A stretch of DNA of 64,000 bases, taken from positions 31,607,127 through 31,671,126 of the forward strand of contig JASEVX010000005.1 of NCBI GenBank assembly GCA_031761405.1. The letters run 5' to 3'. Positions within the stretch are counted from its first letter, which is position 1. Each line of letters begins with the position of its first letter. Shown here piece after piece: positions 22,692 through 33,153 of the stretch. The stretch is from Serripes groenlandicus. Taxonomy: Eukaryota; Mollusca; Bivalvia; Cardiida; Cardiidae. The notes under the pieces are model-generated. The model ran no database searches, was not told where the DNA came from, and was given only the letters and a program-made list of their open reading frames with translations. The position numbers were made by a program, and so were the translations under genes.

Positions 22692-24206
22692 ATGTCAATG
22701 TCAATTACTGGTGAAGGGATGCGGAGCCCATGTGGTCATGCTGTGCACCTATGGGATTCGCATCCGACCTGCGTTGTGTGCACCAAATGCACACAGGCTT
22801 CACCTTGCGAGTACTGCTCGACATGGCCTATTTCCATTTGGAAAAAGGTCGTGCGGAGTAAGACTCGTAAAAGCAGGAAGATAAAGAAGACCCCTAAGAG
22901 GGTGCCTTTATCTTCATCGAGTGAGGCAGAGTTCGAGGGGTTCTCCCAACCGGACTCTGCAACGGTGTTGAGCGAGTCGAAGGGCAATGCTGAGCCTTCT
23001 TCTCCGCTCAACACAGCCGTTTTTCCGCGCGCTGAGGAAATTCGGATGGTAGCTTTGGGTGAGAGTTGCTCCGTCGGGAAACTTCAGAAACCGTACGGAA
23101 ACAGCGGGGAAAATGCTCAGCTGGATCATTTAACCGCTGAACCTCACCATCTGTCGCCTGGTGTCAGGGCTGGGCCTTCGAAAGAAGGAGTGCCTTTGGT
23201 AGCTTTCCGGGATAACCGCATGAGTTGTACCAAGTCGACACCATACTCTGAGCTACAGCGGTCTTCGGACGGCTGCAGAGTACCGGTTACTTACGTTGGT
23301 GGACGTAGTATTCCGGAGACTTTGTATAGTGCAGCTTCACTCCTGCCTATGCATAGTCAACCTGGGTTTTGTTGGGCTGAGCAACAAAACCCAAATACCG
23401 AGGCACGTCAGGTCACCGGGCAACCGGAGAGGAGTCATTCGTTAATGACGCGACCTTTCACCAGTCAGTCCGGGTTGGACTGGACTGGGCCAGTCAGTCA
23501 CGTTGCCATGACTAGACCAGGTAGTCGCTCACGTATCTGTGATGCGACAGGGCAAAGGTCCGATTGCAAGGACCCAGCCAGGCAAAAGGTTGATCGTTTA
23601 GCACCGATTCATCCTGGCAGTCAGACTATCTTAATTGATTCGACGACTAGCCAAAATCGCGCGCATGGAGACATGCCGCATCAGGTCAGTAGCCCATTTC
23701 GTTATGGTGCTACGGGCCAATCGGTCACGCCTGTGAATACGACACAAACACCAGTGTCTTATGTAAACACAGGCCAACCGAGTAGTAGGGCATTTTTCAA
23801 TGCCTCGTCTACACTGCCAGACGACTATGTAAACATGGCGCGTCCAGGCACGGGTTCTGTGGTGATAGACCGAATTGATTCAAATTATCGATCGATCTCT
23901 GCTCCACTACAGAATCAGAATAATTTTAACTGTGGTATTGCACCGGGTTCGATTATTCCTCTGTCTTCCATCGGGTATGGGGGTTACGAAAAATCTTTTT
24001 CTTCCCCTGGGGGGACAGTGTATGTCGCTAGAGAATACGCTGCCCCTCAATACCAGCCACCGGTCCATACTATGGAACCGTTAGGTGTTAGACAGGCCTA
24101 CCGGGATCAGCATTACCCATCTCATGGGGATTCACTGCTCTCGGGGGGACACCTATTTGATAGGCAGTCCGGTTATAGGCAACCTCGGGATGGTAGCTTT
24201 GGGTGA
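22692..24206 (+). pseudogene. DIRS gag-like ORF, N-terminal part
   Basis: The ATG at 22692 starts MSMSITGEG; the start is supported by the second element, whose frame also opens with MS just before the same conserved block. Residues 14-45 hold a putative zinc-binding pattern: CGHAV, then HPTCVVCTKC and CEYC. A basic stretch (residues 53-70) and an acidic/serine stretch (SSSSEAEFEGFSQ) follow, then a long low-complexity region rich in S, T, P, Q and G. This pattern is usual for gag-like proteins of aquatic DIRS elements. The frame ends prematurely at 24206 because a 1144-bp tandem duplication (not a multiple of three) begins at 24188 and throws reading out of frame. Confidence 0.8.
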
Positions 24207-25339
24207 GAGTTGCTCCGTCGGGAAACGTCAGACACCGTACGGAAACAGCGGGGAAAATGTTCAGCTGGAACGTTCAACCGCTGAACCTCACCATCTGTCG
24301 CCTGGTGTCGTGGCTGAGCCTTCGAAAGAAGGAGATGCCTTTGGTAGCTTTCCGGGAAACCGCAGGAATTGTACCAATCCGACACCATACTCCGAGCTAC
24401 AGCGGTCTTCGGACAGCTGCAGAGTACCGGTTACCTACGTCGGCGGACGTAGTTCTCCGGAGACTTGGTATAGTGCAGCTTCACTCCTGCCTATGCATAG
24501 TCACCCGGGTTTTGTTTGGGCTGCACAACAAAACCCAAATGCCGAGGCACGTCAGGTCACCGGGCAACCGGAGAGGAGTCATTTGTCAATGACTCGACCT
24601 GTCACCAGTCAGTCCTTTTTGGACACGACCGGGCCAGTCAGTCACGTTGCCATGACTAGACCAGGTAGTCGCTCACTTAGCCGTGATGCGACAGGGCAAA
24701 GGTCTTATTGCAAGGACCCAGCCAGGCAAAAGGTTGATCATTTAGCAACGATTCATCCTGGCAGTCAGACTTTCTTAAATGATTCGACGACTGGCCAAAC
24801 TCGCGCGCATGTAGCCATGCCGCATCAGGTCAGTAGCCCATTTCATTATGGTGCTACGAGCCAATCGGTCACGCTTGTGAACACGACACAAACACCAGTG
24901 TCTTGTGTAAACTCAGTGCAACCGAGTAGTCAGGCATTTTTCAATGCCTCGTCTACACTGCCGGCCGGCTATGTAAACATGGCGCGTCCAGGCACGGGTT
25001 CTGTAGTGATAGACCGTATTGATTCAAATTACCAGTCGATCTCTGCTCCACTACAGAATCAGAATAATTATAACCCAGGTATCGCACCGGGTTCTATTAT
25101 TCCTCTGTCTTCCATCGGGTAGGGGGGTTACGGAAAATCTTTTTCCTCCCCTGGGGGGACAGTGTATGTCGCTAGAGAATACGCTGCTCCTCAATACCAA
25201 CCACCGGTCCATACTATGCAACCGTTAGGTGTTAGACAGGGTTCAACGGCCTACCGGGATCAGCATTACCCATCTCATGGGGATTCACTGCTCTCGGGGG
25301 GACACCTATTTGATAGGCAGTCCGGTTATAGGCAACCTC
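23044..25339 (+). repeat. 1.14-kb tandem duplication inside DIRS gag
   Basis: Unit 1 is 23044-24187 and unit 2 is 24188-25339, each opening GGATGGTAGCTTTGGGTGAG. The units are highly similar throughout. Unit 2 has a 9-bp insertion (GGTTCAACG) near 25240 and scattered substitutions. The 1144-bp period shifts the frame by one. Confidence 0.92.
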
Positions 25340-25518
25340 TGGATCAGAATACATTGCGTCATTCAGTGAAAGAGAGGTCGAAACCGTCCAATACGGTCAG
25401 TTCGGCCCCGGCAGAAGTTTTTGCATGGCCGTCCTCTGCTGCGGAGAGGGGGCCTGCTTCGCAAAATCTTCGGCAAAACATGGATTTTCTGATTTATCCC
25501 TGTCTGAGTCGGACATAG
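24188..25518 (+). pseudogene. DIRS gag, second copy of the duplicated segment
   Basis: Repeats the serine/proline/glutamine-rich part of gag (GESCSVGKRQ, then EPHHLSPGV and later YVNMARPGTGSVVID). A T-to-G change turns the tyrosine of SIGYGGY into TAG at 25120-25122. The same frame then continues (VAREYAAPQYQPP) to 25518, where it terminates after a frameshift placed roughly at 25440-25490. No independent start is expected; it is the continuation of the gag begun at 22692. Confidence 0.75.
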
Positions 25519-26688
25519 ATCTACCGGTTGGAATACCGAGTAGACAACCTCAGAAGAGTACCTACAACCCTACATCTTCGTCTGACGATAATGAGGGAAA
25601 TAGGTCAACTTCCGATGAGGAGCCAGCTGTAGAGCGTTGGTCTCTTCAGCAGGCTATTGACGAAGTATTTCGGGTGGTGCCGAATACTTCATGCCCTAAG
25701 GTTGACGCTCCCCACGTCGCAAAACCTTTCGAGCCGAGAGGAACTTAATGTACAAGCTTTTCGCCAGTGCACTTGCTTCCTCAAACTAACAACTTGGGCA
25801 GGTTGTTAGACCAATTGCAGTCGACCAGGTCTCTAGAGGCTATACCTCCAGGCTGGTCGGTCCCAGGACCCATTTCTAGGAAATGGGTCAACTCTAAGGC
25901 GTATTCTACGTCTAAGGAGTTCTTCCCGGTCAAAGTGCCAGCTTTAGACGGGGATGCAGCTACACTGGGGTTAACTGCACCCGCTTCTGTCCAGGTCTCT
26001 TTTAAGATACTAGAGAAGTGGGAGACCAGAGCAAGACTGGGTGTATTGGTGTCATCTCATGACAACCATTTCGCAGTCGCTCTGTCTTTGTTGTTGAAAG
26101 AGGAGAATATCTCTAGCCTAGGGGCTAACAGAATTCTCGAAGCTTTCGACACAGGCAACAGGCATCTCATGGCACTGAATCTTCAGACCATCACAGAGAT
26201 ACTGTCCATGAGGAGGGACGCAGTTATAGTTGCTCCTAACTCATTGCTACATGCTAGCAAGGACAGCCTGAAAGCCGCACCATTGGAGTCGAAACAACTC
26301 TTTGATGGAAGGATTGCTGCGGTGACAGCTTCTGATGCTTCAGAACAGTCGACGCCTTTCGGCGAACGCAGCTAAGGCTTTTGCGCAGGGCCAGAAACGT
26401 TCAACGTATTCTGCGAATGTGGGTAGTTCTAAGAAACCCAACCCAGCAAAGAAGCCAAAACGGTATGTGAAGGCGTTTCAGCCTAAACAAACCCCTTCCA
26501 CGGGTCAGAAATCGGCTAAACCGAAGCGCCCCTATCAGGGTACTAACATCGGCAGCCTGCTAGAGTTAACACGAATCCGAAGCCGCAGCCCTAGGGATTC
26601 GCTCCTCTCTATGACAATCCCAAGGTCGGAGATTACAGTCGGGGGCCGCCTGTCATTTATCACGGAGGAGTGGGAAAGTGTCACATAG
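25425..26688 (+). pseudogene. DIRS gag-like protein, C-terminal part, in three pieces
   Basis: Piece one (25425-25748) holds SLSESDIDLPVG and an acidic run, and ends at an in-frame TAA. Piece two continues in the same frame (25767-26375) with the well-conserved DIRS gag block: PGPISRKWVNSKAY, EFFPVKVPALDG, AATLGLTAPASVQV and APLESKQLFDGR. A frameshift near 26340-26370 passes to piece three (26335-26688), which is lysine- and proline-rich (KKPNPAKKPKRYVK), probably nucleic-acid binding. The conserved block distinguishes this from Ty3 or Pao gag proteins. Confidence 0.78.
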
Positions 26689-26706
26689 GATCGTTGGATT
26701 TAGTCT

Positions 26707-27519
26707 GTGATACAGGAAGGGTATCTGATTCCCTTCATTTCCCCCCCTCCTCTGACAGGCGTGCCGATCGACATTTCGTCTCGTCATCCGGCCATGTCAG
26801 AGGTGATTTCATCGCTTCTGAAAAAGAATGCCATAGAGAGCGTTCTCAACCCCAATTTTCGGGGTTTCTACAGCCGTCTTTTTCTTGTTCCGAAGAAAGA
26901 CGGCAAGTGGAGACCGGTTATAGATTTATCTGCGCTAAATCTATTGATTCCGGTCGATAAATTCAAAATGGAGTCGACCCGCTCCATCCGAGTTGCAATT
27001 CGGAAAGGCGACTGGGCGGTCTCTCTAGACCTAACACACGCCTTTTTATCACATCCCGATCGCTTCCTCCTCGGGGAAATACCTTCGGTTTGTGATAGAG
27101 GGAGAAGTGCTCCAATTTCAGGGCTCTTCCCTTCGGCCTCAAGTCCGCCCCTCGAGTGCTTACGAAGATATCAGGGCATGGGAGCATTTCTTCGTATGAA
27201 AGGACCCCAACTTCTTCAATACTTCGACGATTGGCTTCCCCACAGGACGGATCGTGTACTTCTTTTTCACGATCTATCCCTAGCCTGGCGGACCATTCTG
27301 CGGTTGGGTTTAATACCCAACACGCAGAAGTCGGAATTAATTCCGTCAAAGAGGTTCACGTTCGTGGGTATGACGTTTTACACCGACTTAGCGGTAATTC
27401 GAGTACCTTCGGACAGAGTCTATTCACTAATACAGAATAGACAACTATATTCCACTCATTCGGCAGTGAACGTTCAGAATTCGCAAAGGAATAATAATAA
27501 TTACTCCCCGAGTTCATAA
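26707..27519 (+). pseudogene. DIRS reverse transcriptase, broken
   Basis: Reads in the same frame as gag piece three but is separated from it by stops and has no ATG start, so it may originally have been a fusion or read-through. The RT fingers are clear: FRGFYSRLFLVPKKDGKWRP then VIDLSALN. The motif A region is VSLDLTHAF. After about 27070 the frame shifts; the next block (LPFGLKSAPRVLTKI) is found one frame over (about 27130-27170). The catalytic box appears as QYFDDWL (27216-27236), matching the DIRS-style Y.DDWL with F in the variable place. The thumb region (LGLIPNTQKSELIPS, FTFVGMTF) follows. Nothing recognisable as RNase H follows. Confidence 0.85.
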
Positions 27520-28332
27520 TGAGGCTGAGAACCATTTTGTCAACTTCCGGTTTCACTTCTGGAAGGAATTTGATGACAGAACACTTCTCTGGCCCAGAGA
27601 CCGTGGTTATACGTCCTTCTGGCCTGCCTATCGGCATAACCGTTACATCTTCCTTAGATATAGACAGTTCTTACCGATTGATGTTAATAAGGTAGGTCAA
27701 TCTCTCTGAACGTTTGTCGACGGCTACCGCTTCCTAAGTTTTACTGAGAATTATAAATTCGTATTGCTTGGCGAACACTAACAGGGAAGTGAGTTCTTTG
27801 CTTTCAGTAGAAATGAATTACATTAAGTTCCACAGACTGATGGTTAGAATTAGAAAAAACCCATTTGTAGGAGTTAACTCCAAAATTAGGATTTGTCTTG
27901 CGTCCTTTGGTCGCTTACAAGAGCTCCATACGAACTCTTGAATCGACGTCTTTAAAGTTTTTTACTTATAAAACCGTCTTTTTATTAGCTTTAACTACAG
28001 ATCGTCTCTGTAGAAACCGGGCAGATCAGATTCAATGAATCTGATGGCTCCTTACTCTACTGTGTCAACAAGGGTTCCCGTCTAAGAACCAGTTGCAGTC
28101 GGTCCTGCCTGGGTCCCCTTGTGGCTTCACAGCGAGTGGTTTGCTAATTCACATAATCCAACACATAAATAAAGTGAATACCGATTGAACCTGTATTCAA
28201 TCCCCTCTTTCCCTTTATACATCCGTTGGAATCAAGTATGTTTGTTCTTTAAAAAATATGGAATAATATACTACAACGTACCTGGAACGACAGTAAGTAT
28301 TGGTCGAACCTCCCGTCCTATGCTACGAAGTC
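27520..28332 (+). other. Degraded 3' part of the DIRS element
   Basis: The place where RNase H, methyltransferase and tyrosine recombinase would be coded. I see no conserved block of any of these, only short frames. About 800 bp is too short for all of them, so a large deletion is likely. Confidence 0.5.
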
Positions 28333-28429
28333 ATCAGGTATTAAATGACTGGTAATGTATTTTTGATATAAAAATGAAGTTTTTTAAAGTAAAACATATT
28401 TTTATTAGAAAATACTTACCAGTCATTTA
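28333..28429 (+). repeat. DIRS internal complementary region (circle-junction template)
   Basis: 28333-28371 is the reverse complement of the left extremity (22046-22084, including the 20 bases outside the ITR). 28372-28429 is the reverse complement of the right extremity (28614-28671). The two blocks abut, so this 97-bp segment complements the joined ends, exactly as expected for the internal complementary region of DIRS elements. Confidence 0.88.
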
Positions 28430-28476
28430 TAGAGTCCCACCTCCCAACCCCGCGTCGTCACCAATACTTAACGGTG

Positions 28477-28628
28477 AATGAAAAGTGACTACCCGCTCAC
28501 GTGCGCGCCTGTACTTCCGGGCGGCCGTGTATGTCACGGATACGTGAGGGATATGCTAGCGTGGGCGTTTTTTTTGGATAATTAAGGTGTATAGAGATGA
28601 TATATCAGGTATTAAATGACTGGTAAGT
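28477..28628 (-). repeat. DIRS right inverted terminal repeat
   Basis: Reverse complement of 22066-22215, ending GGTATTAAATGACTGGTAA. The 43 bases beyond (28629-28671, GTATTTTCTAATAAAAATATG onward to CTTCATTTT) form the unique right extremity. Confidence 0.9.
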
Positions 28629-28671
28629 ATTTTCTAATAAAAATATGTTTTACTTTAAAAAACTTCATTTT

Positions 28672-29204
28672 CGCGCATGCGCATTTCGATATGAAAAAGC
28701 GAGTGATATTATTCTATTTTAGACAAGTACAAGACGAATGTTTGACGCAAAGCGTCAAAGAGAAGCCGCAATATTTCGTTGTACATGTAGAAATAAGAAA
28801 AAAAGAACATTTTTAAAACCACAAACAATAGAACAATTTAAACTGTAGACGGTAATGCTGATATATTTCTCCTTTTGAAGACTTTTGTTTTCTTCAAATT
28901 ACCTCCCTTTAAAGCAATACCAGGATATTTACCTTGTGATTCGAATAAGATTGACAAACATTGAAATTATATGAATGAATACTATTATTTAAATAAGTAA
29001 CAACAGCAAAATTAAATTTAAGCCAGATAAATGTGTACACATTTCGTTAATTTTTTATAGATACCCTAATGTATAGGTATGTATATAAAATTTATAAGCA
29101 AATGTTTTCATTACTACGTTCCTAATGTTTGAATAGACTAAGGAAAGTCAAGAATACATAAATAAATCAATGCAGTCTTTTCCGGCGACATTCTCTTGTT
29201 AATT
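28672..29204. other. Spacer after the DIRS element
   Basis: Begins CGCGCATGCGCATTTCG, a short GC-rich patch, then AT-rich sequence with no recognised feature. Confidence 0.4.
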
Positions 29205-29286
29205 CAATTATAGAGATTTTCTAATTTTGACAAAATATGTTCAAAGTAGTCTGCTGCAGAATTGTCGTATGAGGGAAAGGGGTTAA
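29205..29286 (-). mobile_element. Right-end fragment of a subfamily A MITE
   Basis: From TTCAATTATAGAGATTTTC to GTATGAGGGAAAGGGGTTAA; the left two-thirds is missing. Confidence 0.75.
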
Positions 29287-29927
29287 ACAACTTGCTCTCC
29301 ATTTGCCACAATTATTTCAACTCTGTCCAAATCATAGACGTTATGATCATCCATATTTTTGGCTAGATGTATTTAATGTCTATGATGTATGTGAGAAGAG
29401 TTTGAGCACTGTATTTTTTATCAGAAAAGAACAAGAACAGTGTGTATACCTGGGTATACTATGATCATACCTTTCAAGATAATCATTAAGTTGTCTGTTT
29501 ACATAACGCAATCTGATCTGAATCATCAGCACAGTCATCTCTATCAGATGCCATACCTAGACTCAAACTCTAAACATATGCCTAGCCTATTATCTTAATT
29601 GCATATAGCCCAAAGGCATATATAGCTTCTATCAAGAAAATTGATCCTTTAATTAAGATAGAATAGCCTTTATAAATTTGGATCACAATTTGCTTGGAAA
29701 ATACTTGATGTTTGTTTTGGTGATATCTCCACCAAGTTCTTATAATATTTATATGTGTCAAATCAAGTCAAAATCTAGGTCACTTGGCTAAAATTAAGAA
29801 TTATCTTGTGGACTCTTTTGGATATCTTTTTTAATCCAAATCCTATAGTTTTACAGAGCTCTACATAAGGGGCATTTTTCATGTTCTAAAATCCTTAATT
29901 GACTTTCAAACCCTATATTGTGGGTAC

Positions 29928-30364
29928 TAGTGTTGGGCCATCGGTTACATTTTTACAATCGATTATCGGTTACAATCACTTTGCCTCATTCGATTAGACA
30001 TCGATTATATAATCGGTTCATACAGTATTGTATTTTACAAGCCTCAATGTTCGCAATGCTTCTTATTATTTATAATATTTGATAAAAAATATACCGGCTT
30101 TATGTCTTGTCTTTACTAGGTTGAATCATTTTATTGCCAAAAAAACACTTTGTTTTTATCTCAAGTTGTTGTATTCACATGCTAGCCCACCAAACATGAC
30201 TGCGAAAGTAATCTCCCTTGTCGAAGCGAATATTAATCAAGCATAAATGAAGCAAAAAAGGTGAACCGATTGATAATCAATTGTGGTAAAATGCAATCTT
30301 TTATTGCCAATGTATTGCATATCCGATCAACTTTCGATTATTATAGATCATCGGCCCAACACTA
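29928..30364. mobile_element. Non-autonomous hAT element with 8-bp target duplication
   Basis: Ends TAGTGTTGGGCC and GGCCCAACACTA are inverted. The octamer GTGGGTAC flanks both sides exactly (29920-29927 and 30365-30372). The interior is AT-rich and carries several ATCGATTA/TAATCGGT-type inverted motifs near each end, possible transposase subterminal sites. No coding frame. Eight-bp duplications and GTGTTGGGCC-type ends are typical of hAT. Confidence 0.88.
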
Positions 30365-30775
30365 GTGGGTACTCAAAAGAATCGTCTTTTGAATATTTAG
30401 TTTATTAATAAGAGAAATATTATGGGGAAAAGACCTGCTTACTCCCTCTTATCTAGTCCTCTGAGATTTATCAAATAACAACTCCAGAGCCATGGTTCAG
30501 TTGGGCAGTACATGAATGCATGGCCACTATGACCCTCTTGTTTAGCATACTTAGGAAAACAGATTCTATTCTCACAACCTATGTTTATATAATTATAATG
30601 TTTATTCTCGTCACATTATTTGTTGGTCTCTGTCTATATTGTAGGATTTATATTACCCATATTGTACCATTAGAAAAATGAGATATCCATTTTCATCACA
30701 TTAGCAATAAACCATAGCCCATGGTTAAAACTAGTGTATTAATTTATTTATAAGGCAATGGCCGGTTACGACCTT

Positions 30776-31008
30776 TTAACTCCCCTTTCCCACTTGTATA
30801 CACTCTCTGATGCCTCTGCTGCAGACGACTTTGATGAAACATTGTGGCGAAAGGAGAAATTGCTCACAATGAGCAATTTCTTGTACTGCCATTCAGTTTT
30901 CATATTTTTTCAGTATTTATAACTTCATTTCTAGAGATTAATCATGTTTTTGCCAGGATTATTTCAATGTCATCTGCTACAGATTTGCTGTATGTTGGAA
31001 AGGGTTAA
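30776..31008. mobile_element. TTAA hairpin MITE, subfamily B
   Basis: 233 bp between TTAA sites with CCCTTTCCCACTTG and GTTGGAAAGGG ends. Centre ATTGCTCACAATGAGCAAT. More diverged than subfamily A. Confidence 0.8.
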
Positions 31009-31673
31009 CAGTGTACATGTCAGTGATGTTATACTTTAGAGATGTCTATTCTTATTTAATGGTAACCCTCCATTTTTGTACAAATCTGTAGCAATCAACT
31101 TGAAAAACATAAATTCTTTGATGCAGATGCATCTGCATGTAGGAAAATTAAGAATATCTTACAAGAAAATTTAAAACATCTAGAAAATTGATGGTATATG
31201 ATTTTGATTTCATAAACATGCTTTTAGAAAACCTTTTGCTCTAGGGGCATCACAAGTCATCTAGGGTTATAGCTTGCATTAGTCCAAGTTTGTAGAGAAT
31301 ATATATACCATAATTTATGGCGTTTACATAGTTAGTGTTTGCTACTGCCCTTAAATCAATGGACCGTGGCTTTCTCAAAGTACTTTATGTGTCACCTGCC
31401 CTGACAGGGAGAAACATAAGGATCACTTCTGTCCGTCCGTCCGTCTTATCACACTTTCAATCTCTGACACCTTTGCAGGTGACACATGTATTTCTTTAAA
31501 CAATAGTGTCATTTTTGCAAATTGAAAAAGTCGGATATCAATTTGAGCAATCTGAGTTTCAACATGTAAGACAATGTTTTCACCTGCAGAGGCATTAAAC
31601 AATGGACCATTGAAAGGTTTAATGTCCTGCAATGGAATAGTCAAATTTAAACGAATTGTTCTTTTTCTTCCAG
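31009..31673. other. Spacer upstream of the first host exon
   Basis: Holds a MITE remnant (31070-31150) and a copy of the molluscan repeat CAGGGAGAAACATAAGGATC with GTCCGTCCGTCCG (31393-31445). If the exon at 31674 is real, this is an intron or 5' flank. Confidence 0.4.
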
Positions 31674-31762
31674 GTAGAGTTGTCCAACCTATTGTATAAC
31701 CATGGCGTCGGAAAGTGACATCAAGGCTCAGATGCTTCAGGATGATGACCTTGGGAATGAAG
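31674..31762 (+). CDS. Host gene, candidate initiator exon 1a (coding from 31702)
   Basis: A polypyrimidine tract and acceptor (CTTTTTCTTCCAG) precede 28 non-coding bases and an ATG at 31702; a TAG lies in frame just upstream, so the ATG is the likely start. Twenty codons (MASESDIK to DDDLGNE) end in phase 1 at AAG followed by GTGAGAG, a strong donor. The peptide is acidic and hydrophilic, with no signal peptide. It joins in frame to 35431-35469 and then 42552-42629. The acceptor implies a further 5' untranslated exon upstream. I do not recognise the protein. Confidence 0.6.
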
Positions 31763-31927
31763 GTGAGAGGTTCACTCCTGTACATGTACTATGTTATAGG
31801 TTACAAATATTTACATAAATGATATGAGCAATTACTTACCATTATGCATTATGACGCGTTTGCAGCAGAAGATGTTTGAAAAAAATGAAGCTAAAGGAGA
31901 AATCTTTCATCTAAGCAATTTCTTCTT

Positions 31928-32141
31928 TTAACTTCTTCTTTGCATGCTAAATAATTTACGTCTACTATATTGTCGTCTGCAAAATTTTGAAAAAAATATT
32001 TATTTTCCACAAATGTTTACTGAAATTGAATCGGATTGACAAACAGTTTGGATCTCAGATCAGTCCCCACGTTTTGTGGGGACTGATCTGGATCCAAACT
32101 GTTTGCAAATGTCATCAACGGTTGACAAAACCCGCCGCTAG
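31928..32141. mobile_element. Second-family TTAA MITE, right end missing
   Basis: Left end TTAACTTCTTCTTTGCATGC. The centre keeps the palindrome GATCAGTCCCCACG...GGGGACTGATC within CAAACAGTTTGGAT arms. It stops at CCCGCCGCTAGCG, about 15 bp short of the terminus seen at 19353. Confidence 0.7.
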
Positions 32142-32217
32142 CGGTTTCCAACTCTGTTCAAAAATTAAACTTTCGTTGATAGAAGTTTTTCATGCTTTTG
32201 CTTACATGTTTTCAAAC

Positions 32218-32480
32218 CCGGCCGGGTAGCTCTATTGGTAGTGTATCTGACTCGTGATCTGGAGGTCACGGGTTCGATACCCGGTTGCGGCGACATTCTT
32301 TCGGGCGATGTTTTCCATTGCCTCTCACCTCTGATCTATGTGAGAAAGTAGTCAGTGGCTTCGAAAGAATGTTGTGTAAGTACTGGTGTGGGAAAGCCAG
32401 GAAAATGGGTAGGTGCACTGACCGCCGTGATATGACCAAAGCTGTTGAAAGCGGCGTTAAACTCCAAACAAACAAACAAA
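32218..32480 (+). mobile_element. tRNA-derived SINE with 13-bp target duplication
   Basis: ACATGTTTTCAAA flanks both sides (32205-32217 and 32481-32493). The first ~72 bp resemble a tRNA: GCCGGGTAGCTC, TTGGTAG, CTCGTGATCTGGAGG and box B GGTTCGATACC. The body has GTGTGGGAAAGCCAGG and the 3' domain CGTGATATGACC...GCGGCGTTAAACTCC with an AAAC tail. The tRNA-like head is unusually well kept but followed by SINE sequence, so it is not a free tRNA gene. Confidence 0.85.
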
Positions 32481-32727
32481 ACATGTTTTCAAAGTCACCT
32501 TGCTGCAGATTTGTTGTTTGTAGGAAAGGGTTAAATGAAAACTTGATTGAATTGTCTTGAAATGTTAACTCGATTAACTATTAATTTTGTTGTGATATTG
32601 TTGCATGGAGGCACAGGCTGATCTGGATCTTCGCTTGTTGAAAAGTCACGAAGGTATTTTTAGTCTGGCTTGGCTGAACTTTGAATGAGTGTCATCTCTC
32701 TGAAGGGTGTTTAGTCAGACAATTAGC

Positions 32728-32913
32728 TTAACCCTTTCCCTCATACAGCAAATCTGCAGCAGACGACTTTGAACGTATTTTGTTAAAAACTAGAAAATCT
32801 CCATAATTGAATGGATAACCCATGACAAAAAGTGGAAAACATTGTGGCAAAAGGAGAAATTGCACGTTTGCTGCAGAGGCGTCCGAAAGCGTCTATATGA
32901 GGGAAAGGGCTAA
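32728..32913 (+). mobile_element. Subfamily A MITE with internal deletion
   Basis: Both termini present (TTAACCCTTTCCCTCATAC; GAGGGAAAGGGCTAA) but about 45 bp of the hairpin apex is missing between TTGCACG and TTTGCTGCAGAGG. Confidence 0.85.
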
Positions 32914-33138
32914 ACCTTTCCCACATACAGCAAATCTGCAGCAGACGACTATGAAAACATAGTGACAAAAACCTGAAAGATTTCCATAAAAGATAGCTCA
33001 ATTGTAACATAAAGTTGAAAACATTGTGGCCCAAGGTGAAATTGCTCATGATGAGCAATTTCACCTTGGGCCACAATGTTTTCAAAAGTCGTCTGCTGCT
33101 ATTGCGTCAAAATGCGTCTGCAGGTGGGAAAGGGTTAA
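32910..33138. mobile_element. Subfamily B MITE abutting the previous copy
   Basis: The two elements share the CTAA/TTAA between them. Ends CCTTTCCCACATACAGC and GTGGGAAAGGG, centre TTGCTCATGATGAGCAA within a long near-perfect stem (ACATTGTGGCCCAAGGTG and its complement). Confidence 0.85.
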
Positions 33139-33153
33139 TTGAATCATTTTCTT

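Larger units (their letters stand above)
22046..28671 (+). mobile_element. DIRS-type tyrosine-recombinase retrotransposon, decayed
   Basis: About 6.6 kb. Architecture: left ITR (22066-22215), untranslated leader, gag-like frames, DIRS-type reverse transcriptase, a degraded 3' stretch, an internal complementary region (28333-28429) and right ITR (28477-28628). DIRS elements have no LTRs or integrase; they are thought to form a circle through the complementary region and integrate by a tyrosine recombinase without target duplication. Here every frame is broken by stops or shifts. No RNase H, methyltransferase or recombinase is recognisable in 27520-28330, so this copy cannot act alone. A related copy starts at 62822. 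Confidence 0.88.
31850..32533. mobile_element. Old MITE interrupted by a second MITE and a SINE
   Basis: The outer subfamily B copy starts near 31850 (TGCAGCAGAAGATG) and resumes after the SINE (GTCACCTTGCTGCAGATTTG to AGGAAAGGGTTAA). Inside it are a family-two TTAA MITE (31928-32141, right terminus lost) and a SINE at 32218-32480. The order of insertion is outer MITE, then the other two. Confidence 0.65.

Noticed and set aside
27356..27637. Minus-strand ORFs across the DIRS reverse transcriptase
   Set aside because: Shadows of the + strand RT sequence.
27520..28332. Tyrosine recombinase or RNase H of the DIRS element
   Set aside because: I searched by eye for conserved blocks in all + frames and found none; the stretch is too short for both.
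32218..32290. A functional tRNA gene
   Set aside because: Boxes A and B are good, but stems are imperfect and the sequence continues directly into a SINE body and tail with a target duplication around the whole.
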